From NCBI GenBank assembly GCA_025526935.1, contig JAHLKD010000136.1, forward strand, positions 33,629 through 97,628: DNA of 64,000 bases, given 5' to 3'. This DNA comes from Cladochytrium replicatum. Its lineage: Eukaryota; Chytridiomycota; Chytridiomycetes; Cladochytriales; Cladochytriaceae. The position numbers were made by a program, and so were the translations under genes. The notes beneath the pieces are model-generated. The model was given only the letters and a program-made list of their open reading frames with translations, made no database searches and had not been told where the DNA came from. Of the stretch, positions 22,294-34,538 are shown one piece after another; the first letter of the stretch is position 1; each line of letters begins with the position of its first letter.

Positions 22294-25200
22294 TTATCTT
22301 TTTCCACGACCAACCGTCCCCGCACCATTTTTTGTGAGCTTTCCCCGCAAAGTCTTCCGCTTTAGGAAAGACTTCACTGCTTTGATTGCGCCGGATATCC
22401 GGCTTGGCACACCAGTCTTCGGAGGAGTCACAACCTTGGGTTCCAACGCTGCGACGATACCAGGATCATTGGGGTTGAATGGTGGCTCCTTCCCAATGAG
22501 CTTCGAGGAATCAATGTCCTTCAGGTCCTTGGCAAAGCTGTTGTACGTTTCGTAGCGGTTGCTATAGCCGCTGATCTCGCTCCGGCTGATCTCTTCGTTA
22601 GTACTTTGCTTTCGAGCAATCTCACTGGCGCGGGCGTCAATATCAGTCTTTAATTGCGCAAGAAGCACTCTCATCTTCTGCATTTGGCTTTTCGTGAGGA
22701 AACGAGCTTTGTTATTGATGAATGCTGGCAGACAAAACAGATGGTAAAGCTATGAAAATTTCGCAAATCCGATCATCTCACCTTTGAGTTTTGTCCCAAG
22801 TCCGGTGTACACTTCTTCTGTGGTAGAAGCTCCACTATAGATTGTTGATGGATCGATCTCTCCGGAACCGTCGTCTTTGGGTTTTACACCTTCGATTCCG
22901 TGGGGAAGGATGTCCCGATCAGGACCAGTCTCGCCCGTGACTTCTGCTGTCGAAATTGCAACGTCAATCGCAATGCTACTGAGTTGCTCGGGGGTGATTG
23001 CTGAGGCCGTGTCCAGCACTGGAACAGTCGCCCCAGAAGTACTGCCCTCAAAGACTGTCCTGCCAACCGACATTTCGCGCGAAACCTCGCTCAGCGAATC
23101 CCTCACAATCTCGGCGTTCACAATGGGATCGCGCTGCCGCAACTCGATCGGGAGCTGGGCCTGTGCCGCCACTCGTCCCGAGGCGGTGGTAAACGTCTTT
23201 GAAAAGTATCGGGCGAAGGACGGGGAGTTCGAAAGCTTGAGTTTCAATTTCGGGCGGCGCAACATTCTCATCAATCGCTGAGAGATCGTTTGGTGAACGT
23301 TGTCGAGAGTTTCCGCATCGCGAAGTAGGGCCGATGGGAAGTTTTCTGAGCCGTCAGCTCCGTCTCGTGGGTCTGCAGGGACATTTCCGTTCTCGTCAAC
23401 GCCTGGTAGTAGTGCATCACGGAGATCCGCGGCTTCTTGGGAACCTTCAGCTCCAACCTCGTCCGGTGAGGATGCAACCTCGTCCATAGCTGTCTTTAGG
23501 TCCACCAATGCGCTGGACTCCACGCTACGATCAAAGGATGAAGTTACGGAAGATGAAGGATCACCAACTGGAGTTAAGTCTGGGTTGTCTGAACAAGAAC
23601 CGGAGCACTGTGCGGAGGTTCGGATGTTGCGCTCGCTATCCCGCAGACGACCGACCGCCTTCTGCAGCGAACGCCACTTGGCGCGCAACCTGGCCCATTT
23701 CAAGGCCGATCGGCTGGCTTCGTTTCCGCCCGAGTTTGCGTTGCTAGCGTGCTGGGTCAACTTGGAGTTGTAGCGCGTAAACACTTTGGACAGCGAGAAG
23801 TAGGCGGCGCGAATGTGATCCATCGCACGTGCGCCCCGTTCCCCGGATGAAGACGGATCACGGACATACGAATCCGCCAAATCTGCAACCCGATCGACTG
23901 CGAGCTCCAGCGCTTCCCCTGTCATGTCCACCGCAACTGATCTGTACATGGTATCGCCGCGAGCAAGGGCAATATATTGTGCATCGGACGGGACCTTGGC
24001 AAAAGTTGGCTTATTCCCAAGCGCACCTTTAACGGGGCCACGGGTCGAGGGCTCGGCATATTCAACGGAAGGGCTGGTGGTGGGATCCAGGAAATCAACG
24101 CCCTCAACATCCAAAGATACGATCTCGTGGAAGGCATCATCACTTGGAACATTGGGCATGTCAGCTTCGCGAACATCCGCAGCCGTGTCTGCAACTGCAG
24201 TATAAACTTGGAAGACCGAATCAAACGCACGCTGATCCTGGAGCTCAATCGTCATGCCTGCTTGTTTTTTAAACTCAAGGTCGTCACTTCGAGCATCAAG
24301 GGAAGCACGAAGATTGCTCAACGCAACTTTCAAGACGCGCATACGTTGGCGACTTGGTGGAGGGACCTTCTTTAACTCACTGACGATTACATGTGCCACG
24401 CTGGTCAGCGCTTCGTCGTAAGCCGTTGCCCCTGCGAAGAGCGAGCTTGGATCAACAGCGCCGCGGACCGACGACTCGGACACGCCCTGCACTCCCGCCG
24501 GAAGTACTTTCGCCGACTTGAGGAAACTCTTCGCTAGAGAAAGGAACTTCAGCTCATGAGTTGCGGCGATCTCGTCAAGTGGACGCAAGTCAGGAAGTGG
24601 AATAGAATCGCGCAGGCCTGATGCCTCGGCTAGCGCGTTGTAGTTTGCTGCGACAGACTCGAGTCGAAAAATCTTCTCTGAAGGTCGCACTTGTGGGTCT
24701 GACAGGTCAAGCTCTGTGATTGTGTCCTCAATCTCATCGGACCACGAGGAAAGCACCTTGTTGATGACATCTGAAGTGATCTTGGGATCCCCAGCGTCGT
24801 ATCGCTGTATCAGCCTGGTTGTGATGATTTTTCGTGCCGAGTTGAGAGAATCCGCACCACCGACGAGCTTTGATCCGACCAGCTCCCCTTCTTGCGTAAG
24901 CGACTCGATTTTCCCGTCCCAGTCAGGAAGGAGAGAGGAGTCGATGTTGTCCTTCAGGTAGCTCAGCATTTCCACCTCGTTTTTAGAAAGATCGGGTCGC
25001 CCACTTGGCTTGAAAGACCGCTGACGACGCTTAGTACAGGATTGCGAACCAGCTCGTATGAAAAGATGAAGTCGATTCCGTAGACCTCCACACTTTCCAT
25101 TGTCTGCCATTCCACCCCACCTCTGCCATTTTTCTTCGGTGGCGGTTTCGTGTGCAACACCAGTTATGCCAAAGTTGTCGATCAGATCATCAATTTTTTG

Positions 25201-27038
25201 GTTGATTTGCGCGACTTTTTCATCCCAAAGAGAAGTATCCATTAAGCTTTTCTTTGCGTCATGAAGCGCAATGAAGAGTCTGTCGATTTCAACGTCGTCA
25301 TCAAAGGAAAAGTCGTCTGGCAATTTTGTCTCTTCGCTTGCCACCGAGTTCACTAAATCCAACGCCAACTGGAAAACCTCCAATTCTGGCGCCGTACGTT
25401 GGTTCGATCCAAGCAATACCTCCAGTTTGTTGTCGTAGTCTTGCAACTTCGACAGGCTATCCTGATATTCCGCAACTGTAGCATCCGGTTTGGCGAGAAT
25501 GGTCTTTGCGTCTCTCGTTTTGGCACGAAGTTCCGCCACGTCGGCTTGACTGAGATCCTTGGAAGCGAGTTGTCGATACTTCTCTGCACGCCTTACTTTT
25601 GTGAGTAGTCGGTTGCGGATTTCCTGGGAGTATCCGCTTTGCTGCTCTCCGGCAAGCTTAGCAAGGTTGTCTGTGAACTTTTGTTTCACCGACTTTTGAC
25701 CCGAGGGCGGGTTGAACAAGATTTTCTGGTCGGGTTTGGTCTTTCTAGCGTTGTTGAACTGTCGAGGAGGACGATGAGATTGCACCTGATAGATTCAGAA
25801 GACCAGTACTCACATTTTTCAACTGAGTATTGACATCCACTATTTTTGCTTGGTACTCATTGGCCGTCAGCCTTAGTGCCTCTTACAACAAAATGTGAGA
25901 TACTAAAACCGGCAAAAGGACAATTACTCACTTGCAATTGTTGTTCGACCCTCCTTTATTGCTTCAGGAGTGAACCCAGCAGGCCTCCAGCTGGAAAAGG
26001 CGTCAGCCTGACCAGCTGCCGTTGGCAAATCGATGAGCGACGCCATTTTGTTGAGAAAGCTCACGCGAGCGTCAACACCGAGGTCACGCTGTGCGAGCAT
26101 GATGTTGACTGTTTTCTCATCGATGTCGCTAAAAAGAACTTTCGCCGTTGTGCCCTTGCCGTTAAATGCGTCTTTCTTTGCTTGATTCCATGCTGAGGGC
26201 GCCAATTGGCTTGTGTGTGGATTTCCCGCAGTCCGCATCCAAAATGACTGCATCGTCCTGGGCCAGTGCTCTCTGTCCTTAGGATGAAGAAAATGAGCGA
26301 TCGAACCCGATTTCTATTTCAATGGTTCAAATCACATTCGAGATCACATGAATTTGGACTTACTGCCCCGTCGATTCCTGGCAAAATCTTCGACCTTTCG
26401 ACGTTGTTTGTGAATACTTTGAGGAGCGCTTGGAATGAAGGTTTGTTAAGAATTTCATCACTGAGACTGTCGGCGACGCCTTGCACAAGCTTGCTAGATT
26501 TGTAGGCCGACTGGTCGGAGAACAACTCATGATTGTATAATGAGTCCATCATCTGCAAAAAGGAAAAGGTACGAAAAGTGAGAACGATATAAGATTGCGA
26601 AGGTTAAAATTACCACTGCCAAATGGATGCCCGTCAATCCAGCTAGAAAGCAACAATAGACATGTTAAATCGATCACCGTGTGCAAACTTTAACTCACTT
26701 TGTGACGTTCCTGTCCCATCAAGAAACTTGTTGGCAAGAAGATCCCACAAGACAGATCTATCTTCCTGAGCTTCCATTGAGTGCTCCTTGTCTAGTGACG
26801 TCGCCGGAGCACGCCCCAACAGAGTGTTTAAATCCTGCTTCATTTGTGCAAGCAGAGCCGAATCCTTCCCCTTTGTGCCAGCGAGTGTTGATGTAAGGTA
26901 CCATTTATCCTTCAGCTCTGCCTTGACACTCGGAGCGCCATCATCGAAGATCTGGGCTTGAGCTCCGAAAAGGAGGGTGAGTACTATCAGGTATATGCAC
27001 CTTGCAGCGAAGCTGCGTGCTTTCCATCTGGTTGCCAT
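22294..27038 (-). CDS. large secreted protein of unknown function (about 1468 residues)
   Basis: Seven exons join in one frame: 27038-26699, 26642-26614 (29 nt), 26552-26364, 26277-25932, 25881-25814, 25785-22782 and 22724-22294. The N-terminus is basic and then hydrophobic (CIYLIVLTLLFGAQAQ), a convincing signal peptide. The mature protein is hydrophilic, rich in Asp, Ser, Ala and Leu helices, with few Cys and no repeated domain I recognise. The C-terminus is strongly basic (VKSFLKRKTLRGKLTK). Within the long exon, at about 25110-24985, the main frame turns Arg/Cys-rich. An adjacent frame carries the expected hydrophobic/acidic coding pattern (VEVYGIDFIFSYELVRNPVL). That suggests two compensating indels. 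It shares a 360-bp divergent promoter with the small secreted protein at 27399, so both may be co-expressed. Confidence 0.7.
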
Positions 27039-27398
27039 TGCTGCCAGTTCCGAGTGTTTGCACCACAAATGGGACGAATTTACGACGCAACCAACCAAGC
27101 GACTGCTGGAGTGTCTTCAACCCGACAGATACAAACGGGAAATTTTTTGTGATTGATTATTAATACTATTATCTTCTTGGCAGTGGCACTGCATTCAGAC
27201 ATCAGCAAAATATAGCGCAAACTTGATGTTTTTAATTGCATACAACCAAAAATTTCAGATGGAAAAGAGGGGCTATTATTAATGGGAAAAGACGCCCATG
27301 GATATTGGCGACACAAGTCACTCTTGTGGTGGTTAGTGCGAGTGTGCCCCCTATTAAACGTCTGACATCTAATTCGCCACCAATCGATATTCGGCACC
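27039..27398. promoter_or_regulatory. bidirectional promoter region between two secreted-protein genes
   Basis: The start codons of the large secreted protein (minus, 27038) and the small secreted protein (plus, 27399) are separated by 360 bp of noncoding sequence. AT-rich stretches near 27155-27180 and 27225-27290 could hold core promoters in both directions. Confidence 0.45.
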
Positions 27399-27956
27399 AT
27401 GTTCTTCTTCGTCTATCTGGCGGCATTTGTTGCTTTGCTCGATCAAGTCTTCGGGGTGCCCTTGAAGTCAGCGCTGACTCGCAGAGACTTGGACATTGAA
27501 ACAGATCCATTAGCATCTCTCACAGCATTTCTTGGCGGCGCGGATGAGCTCGAAGCGCTGTACCGTCTTGCTCTTGCAGAGCGGGCACTTCTTCCAGACG
27601 GGACGGACTCTTCCAATTTTCAGGTTCTTCCGGGCCTTGAAAACGACTCCACTAAACTCTACAATCGCTTCGACAGTGATGCTGCTCCTAGCGACGACTA
27701 CGTAAACTTGAACGTGTGGATCTCGAGCACTGATCCGGCCGATATGGAGACTCAGTTTGGATACGGGGTGATCGTTAAGAAATTCTTGAGCGGAGGAGGC
27801 GATGGATCAGTTGTGGAGACGCCGTCGCGTCGATTCGAAATGCTTGCGGTTCCAACTCTGAACGAGACCAGTGCTCTGGGAAACCTGAGGGTGTCATTCG
27901 GAACTATTCCTCTTTCCAACACAACTCTTGATGGGTCTGACGTCGTTGATACTTGA
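27399..27956 (+). CDS. small secreted protein, 185 residues
   Basis: Intronless frame starting with a clear signal peptide (MFFFVYLAAFVALLDQVFGV), probably cleaved near residue 20-22. The mature part is acidic. It has N-glycosylation-type sites (NDS, NET, NTT) and a segment resembling a beta-sandwich (YVNLNVWISSTD, then FGYGVIVKKFL and LGNLRVSFGTI). No cysteine pairs or named domain are visible. It is divergent from the large secreted protein and lies upstream of the lectin-like gene. These three extracellular proteins form a neighbourhood, perhaps for host or substrate contact. Function unknown. Confidence 0.65.
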   Translation: MFFFVYLAAFVALLDQVFGVPLKSALTRRDLDIETDPLASLTAFLGGADELEALYRLALAERALLPDGTDSSNFQVLPGLENDSTKLYNRFDSDAAPSDDYVNLNVWISSTDPADMETQFGYGVIVKKFLSGGGDGSVVETPSRRFEMLAVPTLNETSALGNLRVSFGTIPLSNTTLDGSDVVDT

Positions 27957-28035
27957 GTCTGAGATCAATAAACAACAATACATCAAAGCTTCCAATCCGA
28001 TCTTAAGATCTATTCGTCACACAATGTCTCAACGC

Positions 28036-28221
28036 TTAAAATCGAACCGGAAATCCATTTTTCTTAAACCATTGAGGGTAGTTCGAGGAATTGTCGGCAG
28101 CCATCAGTTCATCCATGAGCCTTGGCATATCCTTTTCGCCGTCAAGACACTGAGTCGAAATTGGCACCAGGTAATTATTAATGGGTCCCACGACGCCACG
28201 CTCCAGGGACGGTAATTCCAT
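28036..28221 (-). pseudogene. possible gene fragment (C-terminal piece of a minus-strand gene)
   Basis: A 61-residue frame begins at ATG 28221 and has good coding character (VPISTQCLDGEKDMPRLMDE, then NYPQWFKKNG). Just upstream on the same strand, in another frame, lies NATAGFLVPHVDVLRNLHVQ, also coding-like. The two could be parts of one gene separated by a frame break. The upstream portion overlaps the first exon of the plus-strand lectin-like gene, so this is more likely a relic than an active gene. Confidence 0.3.
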
Positions 28222-28359
28222 GTTCCATCAAAATTTTGTACGTGCAAATTTCTCAGCACATCCACATGTGGCACCAGAAAGCCCGCAGTAGCATTGTAGC
28301 TTGAGAACTTCCAACAAAAGGAGTGCAATCTGCCATCTTCACCACTCAACATTGCTCCA

Positions 28360-31300
28360 ATGAATCTGTTCTCGCTCGTACTTGTGGGAGCTTTGTTTGT
28401 TGCTCGTGTCTCGGCAGACACATGGTACCTCCCTGATCTCGACTTGGAGGTTGGTGATCTATTGGACACCAGGACAGGTGAACAAATTAGCATCACTACG
28501 TTTGCTTCATTGATGGGAGTGGACCCCAAGAATGTCATTCAGTGAGTTGTTTCATCAGTCACCGTGGTATGTAATCTTACTTCGTTGCTCCATATAGACG
28601 AAGCTCAAGCAATGGAACTGTCTCCATCACTCCAACCAAACCCGGAAATTCCCGTGTTGTGAAGCCGAATTCACAGGCTGTAGAGGTGCCGCTGAAAGAT
28701 ACCAGGACAACGAACTCCACCGCAAAGTACCCTCTCCGATCAAGCCCGGCCAGGCTCGCCCACTCTAAGCAAGCTCCACGGCTGATTAAGTTTACTCGTC
28801 GGGCGGCCCAGCCTCTGACCGCCTGCATTCCCCTCGTTTCTGAGAACCCATTTGCGAACAACTACCATCCAGCGCTTCTCAGTATTCCTGGCGCACAGCA
28901 GCGTCGAGCTCTAGGGGTAAGCTCCATTCCATTGCAAAGAGGGTGTCTAATGGAATATATCTTGGTCTCCAGAAAGCTGTCCCTTTGGCGTTGAACGGAA
29001 TTCTGTGTCCCGCTGACACGCCTGCCCCCGGATGCACTTTCACTGTTACTGTCGACCAGACCATTGTCACGGGCATCACGTACGGAGTCACGGCCAGCGA
29101 TGGGACTCAGTACACGCACACCGTCGGAAAAACTGAGAGCAAAAATAAGGGCGGTGCATTTACGAGCAGCATGTCGGACTCTGTGGAGAAGAGCTATACC
29201 CAGTCCTATGCTAAAACGCAAGATGAGTCTTGGGCTGACACTACATCGAACACTCTACGAGTTGGCCGCACCAACTCAGTCAACACCATCACGTCTTCCA
29301 CAGACACGAGCGGTGGCTCCTCTTCCAACTCCACCGAGAACAGTATGTGTCACACATTTTCTTGAATTTGAAGCTGGCCTAAAATTGATTCAAAAAAAGC
29401 GAACGGCTGGATGAATTCAAACAATGTTCATGGTGATGCTACGGTCAGCTATTCCTCCGGTATCTTCCCTGGTCCGTCGGGATCCGTTAGTGCTGGATAT
29501 GCACGAGAATGGGGTAACAGCGGAAGCACCATGGACGGCTCAACAACTTCCGAGAATCACGATCACAGCGATACCCGTACGAATGAAAGCTCCTCATCAG
29601 CTTCGATTGACGCAGAGATCAGCCACAGTGGTCAGTCGGGATTTTCGAAATCTTTTATTCTTGTGTTGACATCCAAATGTATAGGGACTCACAACACTGG
29701 CTGGTCGAACACGAACACGGACACATACGGAAGCACAAATGGCCACACCGAGGTAAACTTCCACGTTCTTCCTCCCTGCGATTGGAGCTGAAGGTTTTAT
29801 GCGTGAAACATAGGGGGTATCGAGCGAGTCCAACTGGTCAATCCAACAAGGTACCGAGCAAAACGATGCGAACGGGATCGATCACCGCGACGAGAAGAAC
29901 TGGGCAAACACAACCACCGTCAGTAAAACGCTCACTGGCAGCTACGTTTTCCCGATAGCCCCGGGAAAGTGCCGTGTTCCCATTTGCTATTCGTGGGTCC
30001 AAGTAGTCACCACCCCGTTCATGTGCATCAACCAAAACAAAGAGTACAGCATGAACTACGTCGACTTTGCGTATCTCGACACCGATCTCAACAACAAAGT
30101 CTCGTGCGTGCTGTCCACCATCTCGTGCGAGGACGTCGTGAACGATTACTTCCCCTCCGCACCTATTTCGGACGCGATCAACACCGCGACCGCGCAAAAC
30201 AGCATGGTCGTCGGTGACGTAATGGAGGCGAACAGCGTGGGGCTTCAGTCACTGAACGGAAAATACAAGCTAACTCTCAAAGGAACTGGAGAGCTTGTTC
30301 TCACCCAGGGCTCCCTTACTCAACTCTGGCGAAACGGCATGAACTACCTTACAGCAGCAACTCACACTCCCCGCATGCGCATCAACGAGAAGGGTCATAT
30401 CATCGTTGAAGGAAAAGACATCTTCAGCAAGGTGAAGCCGGCTTATCGAACTGGACAGTACACAACAATTTGGTCAACACAGTCGAAGACCCACGTAAGC
30501 TTTTGTATGATTCATTTTTCAGGTTAGCTAAAGTCTGCCTTTATTTGTAGAATTACACCGTGGGTGTCCCGAAACAGTTGTGGTCATCCGGTTTCGGTTA
30601 CATTCTCGTACTTGAGGACACCGGTTTCTTGAGTTTGTACGATGCCGCTGGAGTCAAGATCTGGTGTGCCGGTCAGTCTAGCAGCACGAGCTGCCAGTAC
30701 TCCTTTGGATACTTCCACCCCGAAGACTATTTGGTTCCGACTGACTTCGTGACAACGAAATCCCGAAGTGCAGACTTTGACCCGCACACCACCATCTCCG
30801 TCGACGTAACCCTTGGACCATACCGCGAGATCAAGTCGCTTGACGCAAACTGCTCTGATGGGCTTGTTGGAGGTACTGGTATTCAAAGTCAGAACGGACG
30901 CTACTCGTGGATTTTGGAGCCATCTGTAAGTGCTTTTTGATGTAATTTGTGTTGCTCCTACTCATAAACGCTTAACAGGGAAACATGGCTGTGCGTGACA
31001 GCGGTCGCATCATGTGGGGCTCGTACTCTGCATACGTAGACGGAAGTGTCGGACCGTACAAGTTGATCCTCACAAACAACGGTGAATTCGGCATCCGTGA
31101 CTCCCGCCTAAAGTGGGTCTTCAAAACGACGGTTTGGACCAACCGCGACAAGCCGCCGTACACCGCTAAGCTTTTGGATGAGGGACGTCTAGTGGTGATT
31201 GCAAAGGATGGAACCGAGGTTTGGGAGTCTTGGCCGCAGCGCAACATGACGTCTGGCGCGAACATCTGGTCTCCATTCTCGGCTTGCTACGATCCATGCA

Positions 31301-33202
31301 ACGAGTGCATCAAGCGCCCCGGAAACTATTCGCAGCTGATTTCGAACGGAAACGACACTAGCGCGTCGCTGTACTCTGAGATGATCGTGGGAGAGTCGCT
31401 CGTTTCTCCCAACAACCAATGGCGCATGAAACTGGATTCATTCGGCTCTGTCAGCGTGTCACAAAACGGAGCGCTCCGGGGATACGTCAATAGCGACTGC
31501 ATTGCCAATTGCACCACCAGCGACTCTGCTTTGACGTTTGTGGTTACCCAATCGCCAGCTACTTTCGGCGTCGTCAATGCTGCAGGAGTTTCCCGATGGA
31601 CTGTGAGCCTCGGAAGTGGTGTCAAAGCTCCGATCGCACTGAAGCTGTCCGACGCAGGAGTTCTCAGTTTGACGGACACAACTGGCGCTACACTCTGGAC
31701 TTGGGCGGACAAGCTTTCCACGAACACTTTTGCTCCACCTGAAAACCTTAATGTGAATGCACTCGGTGGATCGACAGTCGCACAGCCAGTTGGTACTCTC
31801 TCTTCCACCCCCGGCCTTCGGTGGACGGCAGTTAAACTTTCACAATTTACAAACACCTGGTCAGTTCTTCAATCTGTGAATTACCTACATTAGGAAATCT
31901 TAGACTTGTATTCAGGTATACCAACCTTTACCCTGTTGGATCAGCGGATGGATCACAATGCAGGGCGATGGGTAGCTTCAATGCGATCACGCTCCGCATG
32001 TCTGTGTCGAACACGGCATCCCAAAAGCTTGATTTCAACGCTACGGTGGACATTGGATGTGGATCCCAGAGTGCTGGTAAGTAAGTTTTCGAGAGATTTG
32101 GATTATGGCTAAGGAAGTTGTGGTTTTTTGAAGTTACCCGAAACCTGGGCATCGTGACCATCACATTCACCGGAAACGGACTTTCGAACGTCACCATTCC
32201 GCTACTGCCGTCTCTTTCTTTGTCTTATCTTTCAAGCATTCGTTCTTTCAACCTGACTCCGGCAATGGTTGATACCACCTACAGCGTAGAGCTTTCAGCA
32301 GTTGCATTCCAACGCCTCGCAGATCTTCCAACTTCTGTGGTATGTTTCATTTCGAAGACGTTTAAGTCTCTATCTGACATGTTGAATTGAATAGTTGGTC
32401 GCATCGCCCCCCCGCATCACCACTACAACAACGACAACCACGACCACAACAACAACCACCACTAAGCCCTCGCCATCGCCTACTCCTCCGGCATCTTGCC
32501 CGTGGGGTACCGTCCTCTCCGGTATCCAGTGCGTTTGCAAACCAGGATGGTGGCCCGCTCAGCAAGGCCAATGCTGCTCGCCAAATTCATACTGGGACAC
32601 CAACAACGGTTGTGTCTGCAACAGCGGCTATCAGTGGAACGGAAACACGAACACGTAAGTGAAGCTGTCTCACGCAGAAACCAAAGAATACCTATATATT
32701 TTCTGTTGATGATCTGCAGTTGCGATCCGATCAACTGCCCATGGGGTAACATTCCAAGCAACGGTGCGTGCGTTTGCAAACCAGGATGGTGGCCCGCTCA
32801 GCAAGGCCAATGCTGCTCGCCAAACTCATACTGGGACACCAAAAACGGCTGCGTCTGCAACAGCGGCTATCAATGGAACGGAAACACGAACACGTAAGTG
32901 AAACTGTCTCAACTAGAAACCAAAGAATACTTATATATTTTCTGTTGATCTGCAGTTGCGATCCGATCAGCTGCCCCTGGGGCACAGTTCCATCGAACGG
33001 TGCGTGCGTGTGTCGGTCGGGCTGGTGGCCAGCACAAGACGGTCAGTGCTGCTCACCGAACTCCTACTGGTCTCCTGGAAACGGATGTGTCTGCAACAAC
33101 GGATACCACTGGGATAATAACGCCTTCTCGTAAGTAAAACTGTCGTCGCTGCCATTCTTCAAACCTGACGTTGTTCATTCAAAATACAGGTGCATCCAGT
33201 AA
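28360..33202 (+). CDS. secreted bulb-lectin-like protein with C-terminal Cys-rich modules
   Basis: Fourteen exons join in frame to give 1364 residues: 28360-28541, 28598-28916, 28973-29342, 29400-29630, 29685-29752, 29814-30494, 30551-30925, 30979-31859, 31916-32076, 32134-32339, 32395-32654, 32720-32893, 32956-33129 and 33190-33202. The start has a signal peptide (MNLFSLVLVGALFVARVSA). Residues about 170-400 are Ser/Thr/Asn-rich with alternating beta pattern. Residues about 530-1035 hold several units like the B-type (mannose-binding) lectin fold: GKYKLTLKGTGELVLTQG, FGYILVLEDTGFLSLYDAAG, GRYSWILEPSGNMAVRDSG and YKLILTNNGEFGIRDS. A run of threonines (about 1165-1180) links to three 58-residue Cys-rich modules (CPWGTVPSNGACVCRSGWWP type). 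It is probably an extracellular carbohydrate-binding protein. The substrate is unknown, and the beta-rich N-terminal half is unassigned. Confidence 0.75.
32395..33129 (+). repeat. three tandem exon duplicates, one Cys-rich module per exon
   Basis: Exons 11 (3' part), 12 and 13 of the lectin-like gene each encode one copy of the same 58-residue module with conserved Trp-Trp and eight or so Cys. Both intervening introns start with GTAAGTGAA, share an AAACCAAAGAATAC block and end in TGATCTGCAG. All introns here are phase 2. Exon and intron were therefore copied together, and recently. Confidence 0.9.
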
Positions 33203-33479
33203 TGGGCAAGAAGTGTTTTGGTTCTGGCTCCTGGTTTCTGAGTTTTCTACTTTTTATTTACATTGAGCTTTGGCATGTCATATCCCGACACAGCAATAGA
33301 TCAACTCTGAGACTTCGATGAGAGCGAATGTGATTCCAGATATTCAGTGTTATAATGCAGATCGTATAACCCGCTTTGGGAGATTGTTGGAGCTTGTATT
33401 GCTCTCATCTTTACACATCTTGATAGCCATTCAAAAACTCTGATGACGATTCTTTTGGTCGGTTCTGTATGCTACCACT
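33203..33479. other. convergent 3' flanks
   Basis: Noncoding sequence between the lectin-like gene and the convergent Trp-rich F-box-like gene. No feature recognised. Confidence 0.4.
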
Positions 33480-34538
33480 TTATTCATCGTAAGGCCAATT
33501 GTGCGTGACTTCCAGCTCACGGATGAGACCACTTTCATCTCTCCACCAATCCCAAAGTTTTCGAGGAATTGCTTCATAGCCCGACGTCCACCAATCCTGT
33601 ATCCTCTTCGCCTGATCTGAATTCCACCAGCTATCCTTGTTAGGGTTGTCGGGAGGCACCATATCGTCTCGCAGCCAGCAAAGCACACTCTCATTTCCTT
33701 CCATGAAATGCTTAGTCGCAAGAATCATGGCTTCCTCTGGTCTTTCGACCTTCAGCCCATTCTCCTTCCACCACACGAGGACTCCAACGTGTCCCCCGCC
33801 ACTTGCGGAACTAATCGCTTCTGCTGCGATTTCGTTCAATTGATCCTCTTTTATAAGCCCCGTGCGGTTCCAAAATTCGAGAGCGTCGACTGCCCCAACC
33901 TGACAGAGGTATTTGATGACCTTATCCAGGTCCCACTGCAGCTCCAAACCTGATTCCCTCCACCACCAATTAAGCACCTCAACGTTAGAGCACATGTTCA
34001 GGGCCTTTTCGGACCAGCACAGAACCCGCCTGTGGGAACGAGCATCATAGTCGTCAATGGCGATTTGCCCGAAGTGCGGTAGACTCCTTCCATCGATCGG
34101 GACCGCACCCCACGCTGGCAATGTTCCCGAGTCCGCGGATGCTTTCCACCACTTGAGTACGTCAAGGCGACCAAGGAAGCTCGCGTCGTCGACTGCGTTG
34201 GCAGTCCAGAGGAACGCGCGGTCATGAAACTCTACGAGGCTGCCGAGGTGTGGTAGAGCAGTGTCTCTCCAAAAACTCAGCAGCTCGATGTCACCACGAC
34301 TACTCGCTTCGTCAATGGATGAATTGCGGATATACGGGAGGAGACGCGACTGGAGGCAAGAGTGTCGGAACAGAGTGGCCAGGCGGAATGCGGTGTGAGG
34401 TTCAAAGGGTAGTTGACGGTAAGTTATGTCACGGTCGTCATTGTATATAGCAAAGTGCGGTGTTAGGCGGCGGAGGATCGTGAACTCCGCTATGCGCTCA
34501 ATCAGCTCAAAGGGAATCGAGCGACGGAGAGTTGACAT
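33480..34538 (-). CDS. Trp-rich F-box/ankyrin-repeat-like protein
   Basis: Intronless frame of 352 residues from ATG at 34538. The N-terminus resembles an F-box (RRSIPFELIERIAEFTILRR). The rest consists of loose repeats of about 35-45 residues built around Leu/Val-Leu-Lys-Trp-Trp: DVLKWWKASADSG, EVLNWWWRESGL, DALEFWNRTGL and GVLVWWKENGL. This is the pattern of degenerate ankyrin-type repeats common in large lineage-specific families of chytrid-like fungi and other protists. F-box proteins recruit substrates to SCF ubiquitin ligases. That role is only inferred, since the F-box match is weak. Confidence 0.6.
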   Translation of the reverse strand: MSTLRRSIPFELIERIAEFTILRRLTPHFAIYNDDRDITYRQLPFEPHTAFRLATLFRHSCLQSRLLPYIRNSSIDEASSRGDIELLSFWRDTALPHLGSLVEFHDRAFLWTANAVDDASFLGRLDVLKWWKASADSGTLPAWGAVPIDGRSLPHFGQIAIDDYDARSHRRVLCWSEKALNMCSNVEVLNWWWRESGLELQWDLDKVIKYLCQVGAVDALEFWNRTGLIKEDQLNEIAAEAISSASGGGHVGVLVWWKENGLKVERPEEAMILATKHFMEGNESVLCWLRDDMVPPDNPNKDSWWNSDQAKRIQDWWTSGYEAIPRKLWDWWRDESGLIRELEVTHNWPYDE

